Shown: positions 17,255 to 25,808 of the stretch, one piece after another | How the letters are laid out: the number at the start of each line of letters is the position of its first letter | Position numbering within the stretch: position 1 is the first letter of the stretch | Assembly: GCA_050945515.1 (NCBI GenBank) | Contig: JBMNTB010000001.1 | Coordinates: 100,622 to 164,621 of the forward strand | Direction: 5' to 3' | Origin: UBA1046 sp050945515 | Lineage (GTDB): Bacteria > Bacillota > Clostridia > Saccharofermentanales > DTU023 | DNA: 64,000 nucleotides | Made by a program: the position numbers and the translations under genes | Notes under the pieces: generated by a model | Database searches by the model: none | What the model saw: only the letters and a program-made list of their open reading frames with translations | Told to the model about the DNA's origin: nothing

Positions 17255-18080
17255 GCAAATGGATAAAACAACAAAAAAAGCACCCAGACCCAATAATCAA
17301 GTATCCGTGTTTGTACAGAGAAAACGCACATTTACCTTGGCATTTCTTGGCGTGGCTATGCTTTTTGTGGTATCCGCTGTTGTGACCAATTATGAAATTA
17401 TTGGTGGTCTTGAGTCAATTCCCAAAGCTGTCATCTGGATGGCCCAAAATTTTGTTCCTAATGCCAAGGCATGGTCAAGACTCCCTTATATACTCTCTAA
17501 ATTAGTGGAAACCGCGCTTGTATCGGTAGCTGTCACCGTATGTGCTGCCATATGTGCGTTCTTCTTTAGCTTACTAGGAACAAAAACTACGAAAACGGCT
17601 CCCTGGATCGCAGGAATAGTCAGGATTATTGCAGCGTTTTTCAGAAATGTACCGGATGTAGTCTGGGCCATACTTTTGCTATTCTCTTTCGGCCAAAATA
17701 TCCTAACAGGATTTTTTGCCTTATTTTTTTCCACTTTTGGTATGTTGACGCGGACATTTATTGAAACCATAGATGAGGTCAGCGCATCCTGTGTGGAAGC
17801 ACTGTATGCCACGGGCGCTACCTCCCTCCAAACTGTATTTAACGGCGTCATCCCCTCGTCACTGCCCGAAATAGTTTCCTGGGTTTTGTATATGATCGAA
17901 ACAAATATCCGTTCATCTACATTGATCGGCATTCTTACAGCAACAGGAATTGGTTATTTGTTCGATCTTTACTACAAACGTATGGATTACAGTTCAGCAA
18001 GCCTCGTCGTCATTTCTATTGTGATACTGGTTATCGCTATAGAGATACTGTCGAATAAAATCAGAAAGGTGATTATGTAA
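17244..18080 (+). CDS. phnE: Phosphonate ABC transporter permease PhnE, first copy
   Basis: 278 residues with about six membrane segments. The EAA-type loop that docks onto the ATPase is seen in CVEALYATGATSLQTVFNGVIPSSLPEI. It overlaps phnC by 11 bases and shares one base with the next permease gene. Two non-identical PhnE subunits probably form a heterodimeric channel. Confidence 0.93.
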   Translation: MSSKQMDKTTKKAPRPNNQVSVFVQRKRTFTLAFLGVAMLFVVSAVVTNYEIIGGLESIPKAVIWMAQNFVPNAKAWSRLPYILSKLVETALVSVAVTVCAAICAFFFSLLGTKTTKTAPWIAGIVRIIAAFFRNVPDVVWAILLLFSFGQNILTGFFALFFSTFGMLTRTFIETIDEVSASCVEALYATGATSLQTVFNGVIPSSLPEIVSWVLYMIETNIRSSTLIGILTATGIGYLFDLYYKRMDYSSASLVVISIVILVIAIEILSNKIRKVIM

Positions 18081-18949
18081 TGAGTGAGCTTGATATCGCG
18101 AGCCGGCCTCCAGTTTCTTTGGATATAGTCAAATATATGCGAAAGACTCGCGGTGGCAAAATCAAAACTGCAACCAAATCGAAAAGCAATCGTGCCATTA
18201 AAATAACGCTATTTGTCTTGCTGGCTCTTACCATATATGGCTTTTTAACCTTTGATTATAAAAACGTCGATATAGCGAATGCCATGGCCGGCACTTGGAA
18301 CAATGTCAAAGTATTGTTCGGTCAACCGAAGTTGACATACGGTACTTGGGGCGGATCATTAAAGGCATTGTTTGTGACATTTTCTCTCGGTGCACTTGCT
18401 ACTATTTTTGGGGCAATGATAGCTTTTTTCGGCTCCTTGTTGTGTGCTAAGAATATCGCTAATCCATATGTAGCCAATATTACAAAGAGCTTCGTTGCCT
18501 TTATAAGGGCAGTGCCGACAATATTGTGGGTCTTGATTTTCACAGTTGCAGCGGGTCTGGGCAGTGTTGCAGCCGTTATTGGCTTGACTTTCCACAGTGC
18601 CGGTTACTTGATCAAAGCATATGCCGAATCCATCGAAGAGATGGACGAAGGTACTATCGAGGCTTTAAAAGCCAGTGGCGCGAGTTTCTGGCAAATTGTG
18701 TTTCAAGCTATTCTCCCTTCCTCTATCAGCCGCATGACAGCATGGACATTCCTGCGCTTTGAAATAAATTTTACCAATGCGCTGGCCGTGGGTGCGGCAG
18801 CAGGAGTGGGCGGTATCGGCTTTGATTTGTACATGGCCGGCAACCATTACTTTGATCTTCGCGAGCTGGGATACATCACATATATTGTCGTAGCCGCGGT
18901 GATTTTGCTGGAAATGATAGCAACAAAAATAAAAGCGACTGTGAGATAA
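18080..18949 (+). CDS. phnE: Phosphonate ABC transporter permease PhnE, second copy
   Basis: 289 residues, about six membrane segments. The EAA loop reads GTIEALKASGASFWQIVFQAILPSS. The ATG overlaps the previous stop (TAATG). A longer polar N-terminus precedes the first membrane helix. It completes the transporter; catabolic genes follow after 44 bases. Confidence 0.93.
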   Translation: MSELDIASRPPVSLDIVKYMRKTRGGKIKTATKSKSNRAIKITLFVLLALTIYGFLTFDYKNVDIANAMAGTWNNVKVLFGQPKLTYGTWGGSLKALFVTFSLGALATIFGAMIAFFGSLLCAKNIANPYVANITKSFVAFIRAVPTILWVLIFTVAAGLGSVAAVIGLTFHSAGYLIKAYAESIEEMDEGTIEALKASGASFWQIVFQAILPSSISRMTAWTFLRFEINFTNALAVGAAAGVGGIGFDLYMAGNHYFDLRELGYITYIVVAAVILLEMIATKIKATVR

Positions 18950-18993
18950 GGACGCCGACAATAGCTATTTAAATTTACGAAAGAACTCTGATA

Positions 18994-19986
18994 ATGCAAC
19001 AAACTTTTTATGATTTTTCAGCATTTGAATTATTAAAAGATAAAAAACCGTTATTGGTGTGTGATGATGCTTTTGATTCATTTGGCATTGAGTTTCCTTG
19101 TGAAGTTACAAGATTCAGTGATTTCACTTCCAATCCGGATTATGAGGATATAAAGTCAGGAGTAAAAGTTTTAAGAAAGAACAAATGTGACTTTATTGTA
19201 GCCATTGGCGGCGGGAGCAGCATCGACACCGCCAAGAGCATTAAATACTACAATCATATCAATCTGCCTCTAATGGCTGTCCCTACAACTTCCGGCACCG
19301 GCAGCGAAGCAACTCACTTTGCTGTCATATATAGAAACGGCAAAAAACAATCCGTTGCCGATGAAAGACTCTTGCCGGAATATGTTATTTTACAGGCCGA
19401 CACGCTCAAAACACTGCCCTTGTATCAAAAAAAGTGCACCATGCTTGATGCTCTCTGCCAGGCAATTGAGTCTTGGTGGTCAAAAAAAGCAACGCAAGAA
19501 AGCATTCTATATTCCCAAAAAGCCATCTATCTGATTCTCAGTAATATGGAAAGCTATTTGCATAATGATAATGATGGCAATACTAAAATGCTTGTTGCTG
19601 CCAATTTAGCAGGCAAAGCGATCAATATCACTACTACAACCGCACCCCATGCTATGAGTTATAAGCTAACCTCCCTTTATGGACTGCCGCATGGCCATGC
19701 TGTTGCTATCTGTCTGCCCAAAGTATGGCGGTACATGGAGAATTTTGATTACATCGCAAAGGCGCTGGGCACAGAACATTATGAAGATGCGGTTTCACTT
19801 TTTGAGGAAATGCTGTTAGAACTGGAAATCTTGCCACCTCAAAACGTAAATGAGGACGATTTAGATATCCTGACCAATTCGGTAAATCGTCAAAGACTAA
19901 GCAACAATCCGGTTAGACTTAATAAAAGTACCATAAAAAAATTATATAAAGAGATTTTGGAGACTGAATATGGCGGAGAAAATTAA
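18994..19986 (+). CDS. Iron-type alcohol dehydrogenase of phosphonate metabolism (phosphonoacetaldehyde reductase-like)
   Basis: 330 residues, shorter than typical iron-type dehydrogenases (about 380). The nucleotide motif is AIGGGSSIDTAKSI and the substrate region is VPTTSGTGSEATHFAV. In the metal site the expected DALxHAIE is DALCQAIESWW, so one His ligand is Gln; the other ligands remain in PHAMSYKLTSLYGLPHGHAVA. From memory this Gln form resembles the PhpC-like phosphonoacetaldehyde reductases. Its gene overlaps phnX-phnW by 17 bases. No PEP mutase or phosphonopyruvate decarboxylase is present, so a biosynthetic role is unlikely; oxidation of 2-hydroxyethylphosphonate to phosphonoacetaldehyde for PhnX is my inference. 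Confidence 0.75.
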   Translation: MQQTFYDFSAFELLKDKKPLLVCDDAFDSFGIEFPCEVTRFSDFTSNPDYEDIKSGVKVLRKNKCDFIVAIGGGSSIDTAKSIKYYNHINLPLMAVPTTSGTGSEATHFAVIYRNGKKQSVADERLLPEYVILQADTLKTLPLYQKKCTMLDALCQAIESWWSKKATQESILYSQKAIYLILSNMESYLHNDNDGNTKMLVAANLAGKAINITTTTAPHAMSYKLTSLYGLPHGHAVAICLPKVWRYMENFDYIAKALGTEHYEDAVSLFEEMLLELEILPPQNVNEDDLDILTNSVNRQRLSNNPVRLNKSTIKKLYKEILETEYGGEN

Positions 19987-21802
19987 GGCAGTAATTTTCG
20001 ATTGGGCCGGAACCACAGTAGACTATGGTTGTTTCGCACCGGTAAAAGGCTTTATAGATGGGTTTAACAGTATCGGTATAGATATTACCAATGAAATGGC
20101 GCGCAAGCCGATGGGCTTATTGAAGATCGACCATACCAGGGCGATTGCCGCCATGCTGCCGGAGCCGATTTCCGAAGAACAAATTTTACAGGCCTATGAA
20201 GTATTTGAAGAAACTCTCTTTACTAATATTGAACAGCACTGCGATATTAAGGACTATGTTACAGAAACAGTTGCTGCTCTGCGGGAGCAAGGAATCAAAA
20301 TCGGTTCCACTACAGGGTACACAGCCGCTATGATGGAACGCGTTTTGCCCAAAGCTAAGGAGAATGGATTTTCCCCCGATTTCTGTATCAGTGCCGACCA
20401 GGTTGCCAAAGGCAGGCCGTATCCGTACATGATTTGGAATAATCTCATGCAGTTCGGCATTTCGGATCCGAGAGAAGCCATAAAAGTCGGGGATACAGTC
20501 GCTGATATAGCAGAGGGTAAAAATGCCGGTTGTTGGACTGCAGGTGTCATTATGGGCTCGTCGGAACTCGGACTTACACGCGATGAAGTTGCCGCTTTGT
20601 CAGAAGAGGAGTTGAAAGAGCGAAAGACTATTGTGCGCGCAGCGTATTACAAGGCCGGAGCTGATTATATAATTGACGATATGAACGAACTTTTAGATGT
20701 TATTGCCGATATAAACCGCAAACTGGATCAAAATGCTGCCCGGATTTTACTGACACCCGGTCCTCTGACAACACGCCATTCCGTGAAGCATGCTATGCTT
20801 ACCGATCATTGCACCTGGGATGATACATATAAAGCGATCACAACTTCAGTGCTGAACGATATTACATATATTTCTGCCAACAATGATTATGCTACCGTTT
20901 TATTGCAAGGCAGCGGTTCATATGCGGTAGAAGCCATGATCAATAGTCTGTGCGGGGAAAACGAAAAAATCCTGTTTTTAGTGAACGGCGAGTATGGCAG
21001 ACGGATGTTAACTATTGCCGATAATTCGGGCAAAGATTATGAATGTTTAGTGTTTGACATGACCCGGCCGATAGATGTTTCAGTGGTTAAAGAAAGATTA
21101 AAAAAAGGCCCAAACATTGCTGTGGTTGTATTTGTTCATTGTGAAACCACAACCGGTATTATGAATCCTCTGGTAGAATTGACGAAACTTGCCAAATCAT
21201 ATGGCGCTAAGGTTTTTGTCGATGCCATGTCCAGCTTTGCAGCTTATGAGATCGATATGCCGGGTCTTGATATTGATGCGCTGGCGGCAAGTTCCAACAA
21301 GTGTCTGGAAGGATTGCCCGGGCTGGCTTTTGTCATAGCGAAGAAAACACTGATAGAGGAGAGTTGCGGCAATTCTGTATCTCACAGTCTTGATCTGTTT
21401 GATCAATATCAAGGTTTATATGCGGGCGGCGGCAAGTTCCGCTTTACCTCGCCGACCAATGTCTTGCTGGCGCTGAGACAGGCGATTGACGAATATAAGA
21501 AAGAAGGCGGACTGATAGCCCGCAGAAAGCGCTATATGGCAAATAATGAAATTCTGGTGCGGGGACTCGAAAAACTTGGTATCCGACCCATAATCGCACC
21601 TGAAAATCAATCCTATATTATTACAACCTTTGAACTGGGGAATCTTAATTTCGCCACGTTATACGAAGCACTTAAGTCCAATGGATTTATTATCTATCCA
21701 GGCAAACTAACCTCAATGCCAACATTCAGATTGGGTAATATCGGCAATGTATATCCTGAGGATATGGTTGCGCTTGTAGCTGCCATCGAAGAATGTATTT
21801 GA
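19970..21802 (+). CDS. phnX-phnW: Fused phosphonoacetaldehyde hydrolase / 2-aminoethylphosphonate-pyruvate transaminase
   Basis: 610 residues in one open frame. Residues 1-250 are PhnX, a HAD-fold hydrolase: nucleophile Asp11 in FDWAGTTVDYG, Schiff-base Lys52 in MGLLKIDH, and GDTVADIAEG. Residues about 257-610 are PhnW, a PLP transaminase: LLTPGPLTT, Asp418 in VDAMSSF and PLP lysine Lys444 in SSNKCLEGLPG. PhnW turns 2-aminoethylphosphonate plus pyruvate into phosphonoacetaldehyde and alanine; PhnX cleaves it to acetaldehyde and phosphate. The order PhnX-PhnW in one chain should help hand over the reactive intermediate. Both active sites look intact. Confidence 0.93.
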   Translation: MAEKIKAVIFDWAGTTVDYGCFAPVKGFIDGFNSIGIDITNEMARKPMGLLKIDHTRAIAAMLPEPISEEQILQAYEVFEETLFTNIEQHCDIKDYVTETVAALREQGIKIGSTTGYTAAMMERVLPKAKENGFSPDFCISADQVAKGRPYPYMIWNNLMQFGISDPREAIKVGDTVADIAEGKNAGCWTAGVIMGSSELGLTRDEVAALSEEELKERKTIVRAAYYKAGADYIIDDMNELLDVIADINRKLDQNAARILLTPGPLTTRHSVKHAMLTDHCTWDDTYKAITTSVLNDITYISANNDYATVLLQGSGSYAVEAMINSLCGENEKILFLVNGEYGRRMLTIADNSGKDYECLVFDMTRPIDVSVVKERLKKGPNIAVVVFVHCETTTGIMNPLVELTKLAKSYGAKVFVDAMSSFAAYEIDMPGLDIDALAASSNKCLEGLPGLAFVIAKKTLIEESCGNSVSHSLDLFDQYQGLYAGGGKFRFTSPTNVLLALRQAIDEYKKEGGLIARRKRYMANNEILVRGLEKLGIRPIIAPENQSYIITTFELGNLNFATLYEALKSNGFIIYPGKLTSMPTFRLGNIGNVYPEDMVALVAAIEECI

Positions 21803-21961
21803 GCACCATCGGGTAAAGTTAATATAACAAAGTATTTATTCTGCTATTCCGACCGGAAGTGCCGCGCCTGCATGGCGTTTGTGACGACGAAGCTAAAGAC
21901 AACCGAAACTAAAAACGGACTTAAGCTCAAGACGGAAGAGATTTGTTAATTTGCGGCTGTA

Positions 21962-23470
21962 TCAATGCCGGGCATCGTAGTTGGCGACAAGCTCACGGGC
22001 AATGGATACATCGGATTGAACCGGAACGTAGTCATCACCGCGCATCTGACTGCTTTCATCGCCTTTGCCCAGAATCAGGAGCAGAGTTTTATCCCGGGCG
22101 GCATTAAAAGCGGTACGGATAGCTTCTTTGCGGTCCGCAATGATCTCATACTTGCCGTTGACAGATTCGATATAGTGCCCAACTTCCCGCGAGATGTCCT
22201 CGACGGACTCATAGCGGGGGTCTTCCTCCGTCAGATAGATATAATCAGCCAGCCTGCCTGCGACCAAGCCCAGATCCTGCCTGCGGCTGATACCCTTGGA
22301 GCCGGGGCAGCCGAAGATTGCGACCTGTTTGTAGCCGGGGAAATCATGCCTGGTCGTTTCGAACAGCTTTTCAAATGAGAGTTTATTGTGTGCGTAATCG
22401 ACCAAAGCCACGATTTTCCTGTCCGCGGTGGCAAAGACTTCCATCCTGCCGGCGGTGCGGGCAGTGAGCGCTCCGGCTTGCATGAACTCAAGCGGGCAGC
22501 CCAGCAGATAGGCGATAGAGATCGCAGCCAGCACATTTTCGATATTGAACAATCCCAGCATACCTATCTCGAAAGGGAAAGTGCCTTCCGGCAGCTTGAC
22601 ATCAAAGCTATAACCCAACCCTTTACTCTGCACATTTGCAGCTACCACATCGGCCAGATCATCACGACAGGAATAATACAGCAGCTGATTGTCTTGCTGC
22701 ACTGCCGCAGCGGAGATAGTGTTCAGTTCGGGCAGGTCACGATTTATCACCGCCCGTTTGCTGTGCTCGAAGATGCGCAATTTGGCAGTGAAATAATCAG
22801 CAAAATCATGATGTTCAATGGCGCTGATATGATCTTCCGCAATATTCAGGAAGGCGGCGACATCAAGCTTGATACCATCTAAACGATGGTATTTCAAGCC
22901 CTGTGATGAAACTTCCATGACCAGATAGCGGATATCACTGCTGCGCGCCTGGTGCAAATGACGGTAGAGCTCCATAGCCTCCGGTGTGGTCAGATGCGAC
23001 TCAAAACACTCGACTCCGTCATAAGTATTAATAGTTGAAATGAAGGCGACATCTGGTTGTCCGGCGTCATTTTGCCACAGGTTAAGCATCTCCCTCAAGA
23101 AGTACAAGGTGGTGGACTTACCTTTAGTACCGGTGATGCCAATGATGCTGATATCCTGTTCCGGATGGTTGTAGTAGCGTTGAGCCAGCAGCGGCATGGC
23201 CTCACGAACATCGTGGACTATGATATGAGGTAAATCCGACAGGATGGCGCCTTCGGTAATATAAGCAACAGCACCCTTGGCAATAGCTTGTTGCAGATAT
23301 GCGGGCTTGAAGGCGCTGCCTTTACAGACAAACAGGCTGCCCGGCGTGACTTGCCTGGAGTCGTAGGTCAGACCGGTGATCAAGGGATTGTCGCCCAACT
23401 TGCTTCGGCTGACCAGAGCACCGAGGTCGTGAGCATATTCTGCTAGTTTATATCGTTCGAGTACAGCCAT
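21962..23470 (-). CDS. murE: Mur ligase, UDP-MurNAc-tripeptide synthetase (MurE-like)
   Basis: 502 residues from the ATG at 23470, set by GGAGGAG at 23477-23483; 75 further upstream codons are open but lack a ribosome site. Three Mur domains: N-terminal LTYDSRQVTPGSLFVCKG, the ATP loop GITGTKGKSTTLYFL, and a C-terminal domain with GCPGSKGISRRQDLG. It adds the third amino acid of the peptidoglycan stem peptide. The specificity motif, normally DNPR for diaminopimelate, reads EDPRYE, so the amino acid used is uncertain. It is outside any cell-division/wall cluster and is convergent with the phn operon; the gap 21803-21961 shows no clear terminator. Confidence 0.85.
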   Translation of the reverse strand: MAVLERYKLAEYAHDLGALVSRSKLGDNPLITGLTYDSRQVTPGSLFVCKGSAFKPAYLQQAIAKGAVAYITEGAILSDLPHIIVHDVREAMPLLAQRYYNHPEQDISIIGITGTKGKSTTLYFLREMLNLWQNDAGQPDVAFISTINTYDGVECFESHLTTPEAMELYRHLHQARSSDIRYLVMEVSSQGLKYHRLDGIKLDVAAFLNIAEDHISAIEHHDFADYFTAKLRIFEHSKRAVINRDLPELNTISAAAVQQDNQLLYYSCRDDLADVVAANVQSKGLGYSFDVKLPEGTFPFEIGMLGLFNIENVLAAISIAYLLGCPLEFMQAGALTARTAGRMEVFATADRKIVALVDYAHNKLSFEKLFETTRHDFPGYKQVAIFGCPGSKGISRRQDLGLVAGRLADYIYLTEEDPRYESVEDISREVGHYIESVNGKYEIIADRKEAIRTAFNAARDKTLLLILGKGDESSQMRGDDYVPVQSDVSIARELVANYDARH

Positions 23471-23700
23471 TTGTGTCTCCTCCGACCTGATTAGCCACGG
23501 CTGGCGATTTAATTTATCATAGCACGCCGGAGGTAACCGCGCACACCGGCGGCCATTATTTCCCTGAAATATTTTGCCGAACCGGAACGGTGGAAAGTGA
23601 CACTGACAACAAATGACAGACGACAGAACAATTGCAAAGCCGGCAAATGGCACAGCTGCCTCCGTTAACTGGAGTACGGCTGCTGCTGCCGACAACGCTT

Positions 23701-23728
23701 TTCTTGAAGAGACATATCCTGTTATGCT
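23701..23728 (+). promoter_or_regulatory. Possible promoter of the LtaS-like gene
   Basis: TTCTTG and TATGCT are 16 bases apart, with TG one base before the -10 box (TGTTATGCT). The transcript leader would be about 130 bases. It contains a tiny frame (23771, 11 codons) that I do not regard as a gene. Confidence 0.4.
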
Positions 23729-23864
23729 AGACTGACACGCGTTAGCTGTCTTTGTGAGGGGAAGCCTGCTATGAATTTATTTTACAGCCCCTGCTTATGG
23801 TATTAGCCATCTTGCGAGGAGTAGGCTGCCTTGGTTTAGACAGGAGAAGTGGAGTGCTAATAAA

Positions 23865-25574
23865 ATGTCGGAAGCGGAAGCGGATTTAAGACCTAAGAAA
23901 GATGATCTTGCTCAAGCAGATGAGGAAGATATCCTCTCGGACACTGAGATGGAAACTCAAAAGACGGAAAAGCAAAGTATGGAAGCCCGAAAAGCGGAAG
24001 ACCAAGGGGCGGAAAATCAAAATAGCGGTCAACGAAGCACAGAAGCCGAAACAACAGACCAACCGGAGGATGGGCGGAAGCCAAAGCGCACGCCCAATCT
24101 GAAACGCCGGGCGGTCATTAAGATAATCTTCTTTTTAGCTCTGGCTTGTGTTTTCTTTCTAACCGCCTGGGGCGTTACTACCTACGACAGCTTGAATCTG
24201 AGTGAAATTGTTTTCCATATACATTTGCCGTTCAAGGGAACGGGCGGCGGTCTCATACTCAAGGGCACGCTCTGGACCTTAATCCCCGCCATTTTTGTCA
24301 CAATTTGCTTTGGCTTTCTGATCTGGCCCTGGCCGGAGGATTTTGTTCCTTTTGCTTGGTTCAGAAACCGCAAGTTAAAAACTCGTCTAGCCAGAGGTCT
24401 AACGCTTTTTCTGATTGTTATCGAGATTTTTCTCGTACAGTATTATCTGGATATAGTCGGTTTTATCCGTGCCGAGTTCACCTATACCTCCTTTATTGAG
24501 GACAATTATGTCGATCCGGATCGAACCCATTTGCAAGCGCCGCCACAAAAGAGGAATCTGGTTTTCATTTTTCTGGAGTCTATGGAGTCCACCTATATGT
24601 CTAAAGAAGACGGGGGAATGATGAAGATCAGTCGCATAGAGAATCTCACCCAACTGGCTAAAGAAAATGTCAATTTCTCACATCATGATCTGCTGGGTGG
24701 CTTTAGAAGCAGTAACGGTACCAGTTGGACTGTAGGTGCAGCTTTCGGTGCTGTTACCGGACTGCCGCTCAAACTGCCTATCAATGTTAACGGCATGTCG
24801 AAGGTGGAGGAATTCTTCATTGGCGCTACGGCTCTGGGGGATATTTTAAAAGAGGATGGCTACACGAATGTGATGATGACCGATTGTGATTCCGCCTTCG
24901 GCGGTCAGGCCATGTTGTACGATCAGCATGGCGATCATCTGATTCTTGATCTCAACTGGGCCAGAAAATCAGGCCGGGTGCCCAAGGACTATTTTGAGTT
25001 CTGGGGCTTTGAGGATTATAGATTATTTGAGTTCGCCCGGGAGGAGTTGGCTAATCTGGCGGCCGCCGGCAGACCGTTTGCTCTTACCCTATTTACTATG
25101 GATACTCATTTTGAGGATGGTCATAAATGTCCGCACTGTCCCAATCAATTTAAAGATCAATATTCGAATGTCATTGCCTGTTCAGACCGGCTGGTGACGG
25201 ATTTTGTGCGCTGGATTCAGGAACAGGACTTCTATGAAAATACGACTATTATTCTGGTGGGCGATCATCTGACCATGGATAAGGATTTTATGAAAGAAGT
25301 TCCGCGCGAGGAGAGAGCTGTCTTTAATGTTTTTATCAATGCCGCCGCGACTCCGGTCAGAACTAAAAATCGTGAATTTATGGCAACAGATCTGTTCCCC
25401 ACCACTTTGGCGGCCATGGGTTATGAAATTGAAGGCGATCGCTTGGGTCTGGGTACGGATTTGTTCTCCGGCAGGGAAACTCTGGCTGAAGAGCTGGGTG
25501 TTGAGGAGCTGGATCAGCGGTTCAAGGAGCGCTCCGCTTTCTATGAGCATAAATTCCTGTATAATTGGCAATAG
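23865..25574 (+). CDS. LtaS/MdoB-family membrane phosphoglycerol transferase-like sulfatase
   Basis: 569 residues. A charged, Glu/Gln/Lys-rich N-terminal tail (residues 1-80) precedes about three membrane helices (85-205), then an extracellular alkaline-phosphatase-fold domain. That domain has FIFLESMEST (metal-binding Glu), the nucleophile Thr in SNGTSWT, TLFTMDTHF and IILVGDHLTMDKDF. LtaS enzymes polymerise glycerol phosphate from phosphatidylglycerol. Only three helices are clear instead of the usual five, so it may be a shorter branch or an MdoB-like enzyme modifying another polymer. It stands alone. Confidence 0.8.
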   Translation: MSEAEADLRPKKDDLAQADEEDILSDTEMETQKTEKQSMEARKAEDQGAENQNSGQRSTEAETTDQPEDGRKPKRTPNLKRRAVIKIIFFLALACVFFLTAWGVTTYDSLNLSEIVFHIHLPFKGTGGGLILKGTLWTLIPAIFVTICFGFLIWPWPEDFVPFAWFRNRKLKTRLARGLTLFLIVIEIFLVQYYLDIVGFIRAEFTYTSFIEDNYVDPDRTHLQAPPQKRNLVFIFLESMESTYMSKEDGGMMKISRIENLTQLAKENVNFSHHDLLGGFRSSNGTSWTVGAAFGAVTGLPLKLPINVNGMSKVEEFFIGATALGDILKEDGYTNVMMTDCDSAFGGQAMLYDQHGDHLILDLNWARKSGRVPKDYFEFWGFEDYRLFEFAREELANLAAAGRPFALTLFTMDTHFEDGHKCPHCPNQFKDQYSNVIACSDRLVTDFVRWIQEQDFYENTTIILVGDHLTMDKDFMKEVPREERAVFNVFINAAATPVRTKNREFMATDLFPTTLAAMGYEIEGDRLGLGTDLFSGRETLAEELGVEELDQRFKERSAFYEHKFLYNWQ

Positions 25575-25620
25575 TTTAAACCAAACAGATTGGATTAAGG
25601 TTAACCCTCTAATGTCATAA

Positions 25621-25751
25621 AATCGTAGAAAAGACTAGGTATTTTACCTGCACTTATTTTAACTATTTACTTCTTGAATAATTGTTGGCATAAGGTCTAC
25701 GATTAAGGCTGCAAGCTGCCGGAAACTGCCAGTTGGAGCCGAAGACTGGCA
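25621..25751 (+). promoter_or_regulatory. Structured leader region before leuS
   Basis: AATCGTAGA (25621-25629) and TCTACGATT (25696-25704) form a perfect nine-base long-range stem, enclosing a smaller hairpin AGGTA-TTT-TACCT (25637-25649). A second stem-loop follows: TGCCAGT (25727-25733) with ACTGGCA (25745-25751), extended by flanking GCTGCCG/CGGCGGC pairing. There is no T-box sequence. It could instead be the 3' end structure of the LtaS-like gene. Confidence 0.4.
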
Positions 25752-25808
25752 AGCGGCGGCAATATATTGCATAATAGAGCTTTGAGTTCACAGAGGACGG
25801 GTATTTGC

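Noticed and set aside
18994..21802. Phosphonate biosynthesis cluster
   Set aside because: No PEP mutase or phosphonopyruvate decarboxylase is present, and PhnX-PhnW with an importer point to degradation.
25575..25808. T-box riboswitch before leuS
   Set aside because: No AGGGTGGNACCGCG-like antiterminator sequence and no T-rich terminator are present; a structured region of another kind is reported instead.
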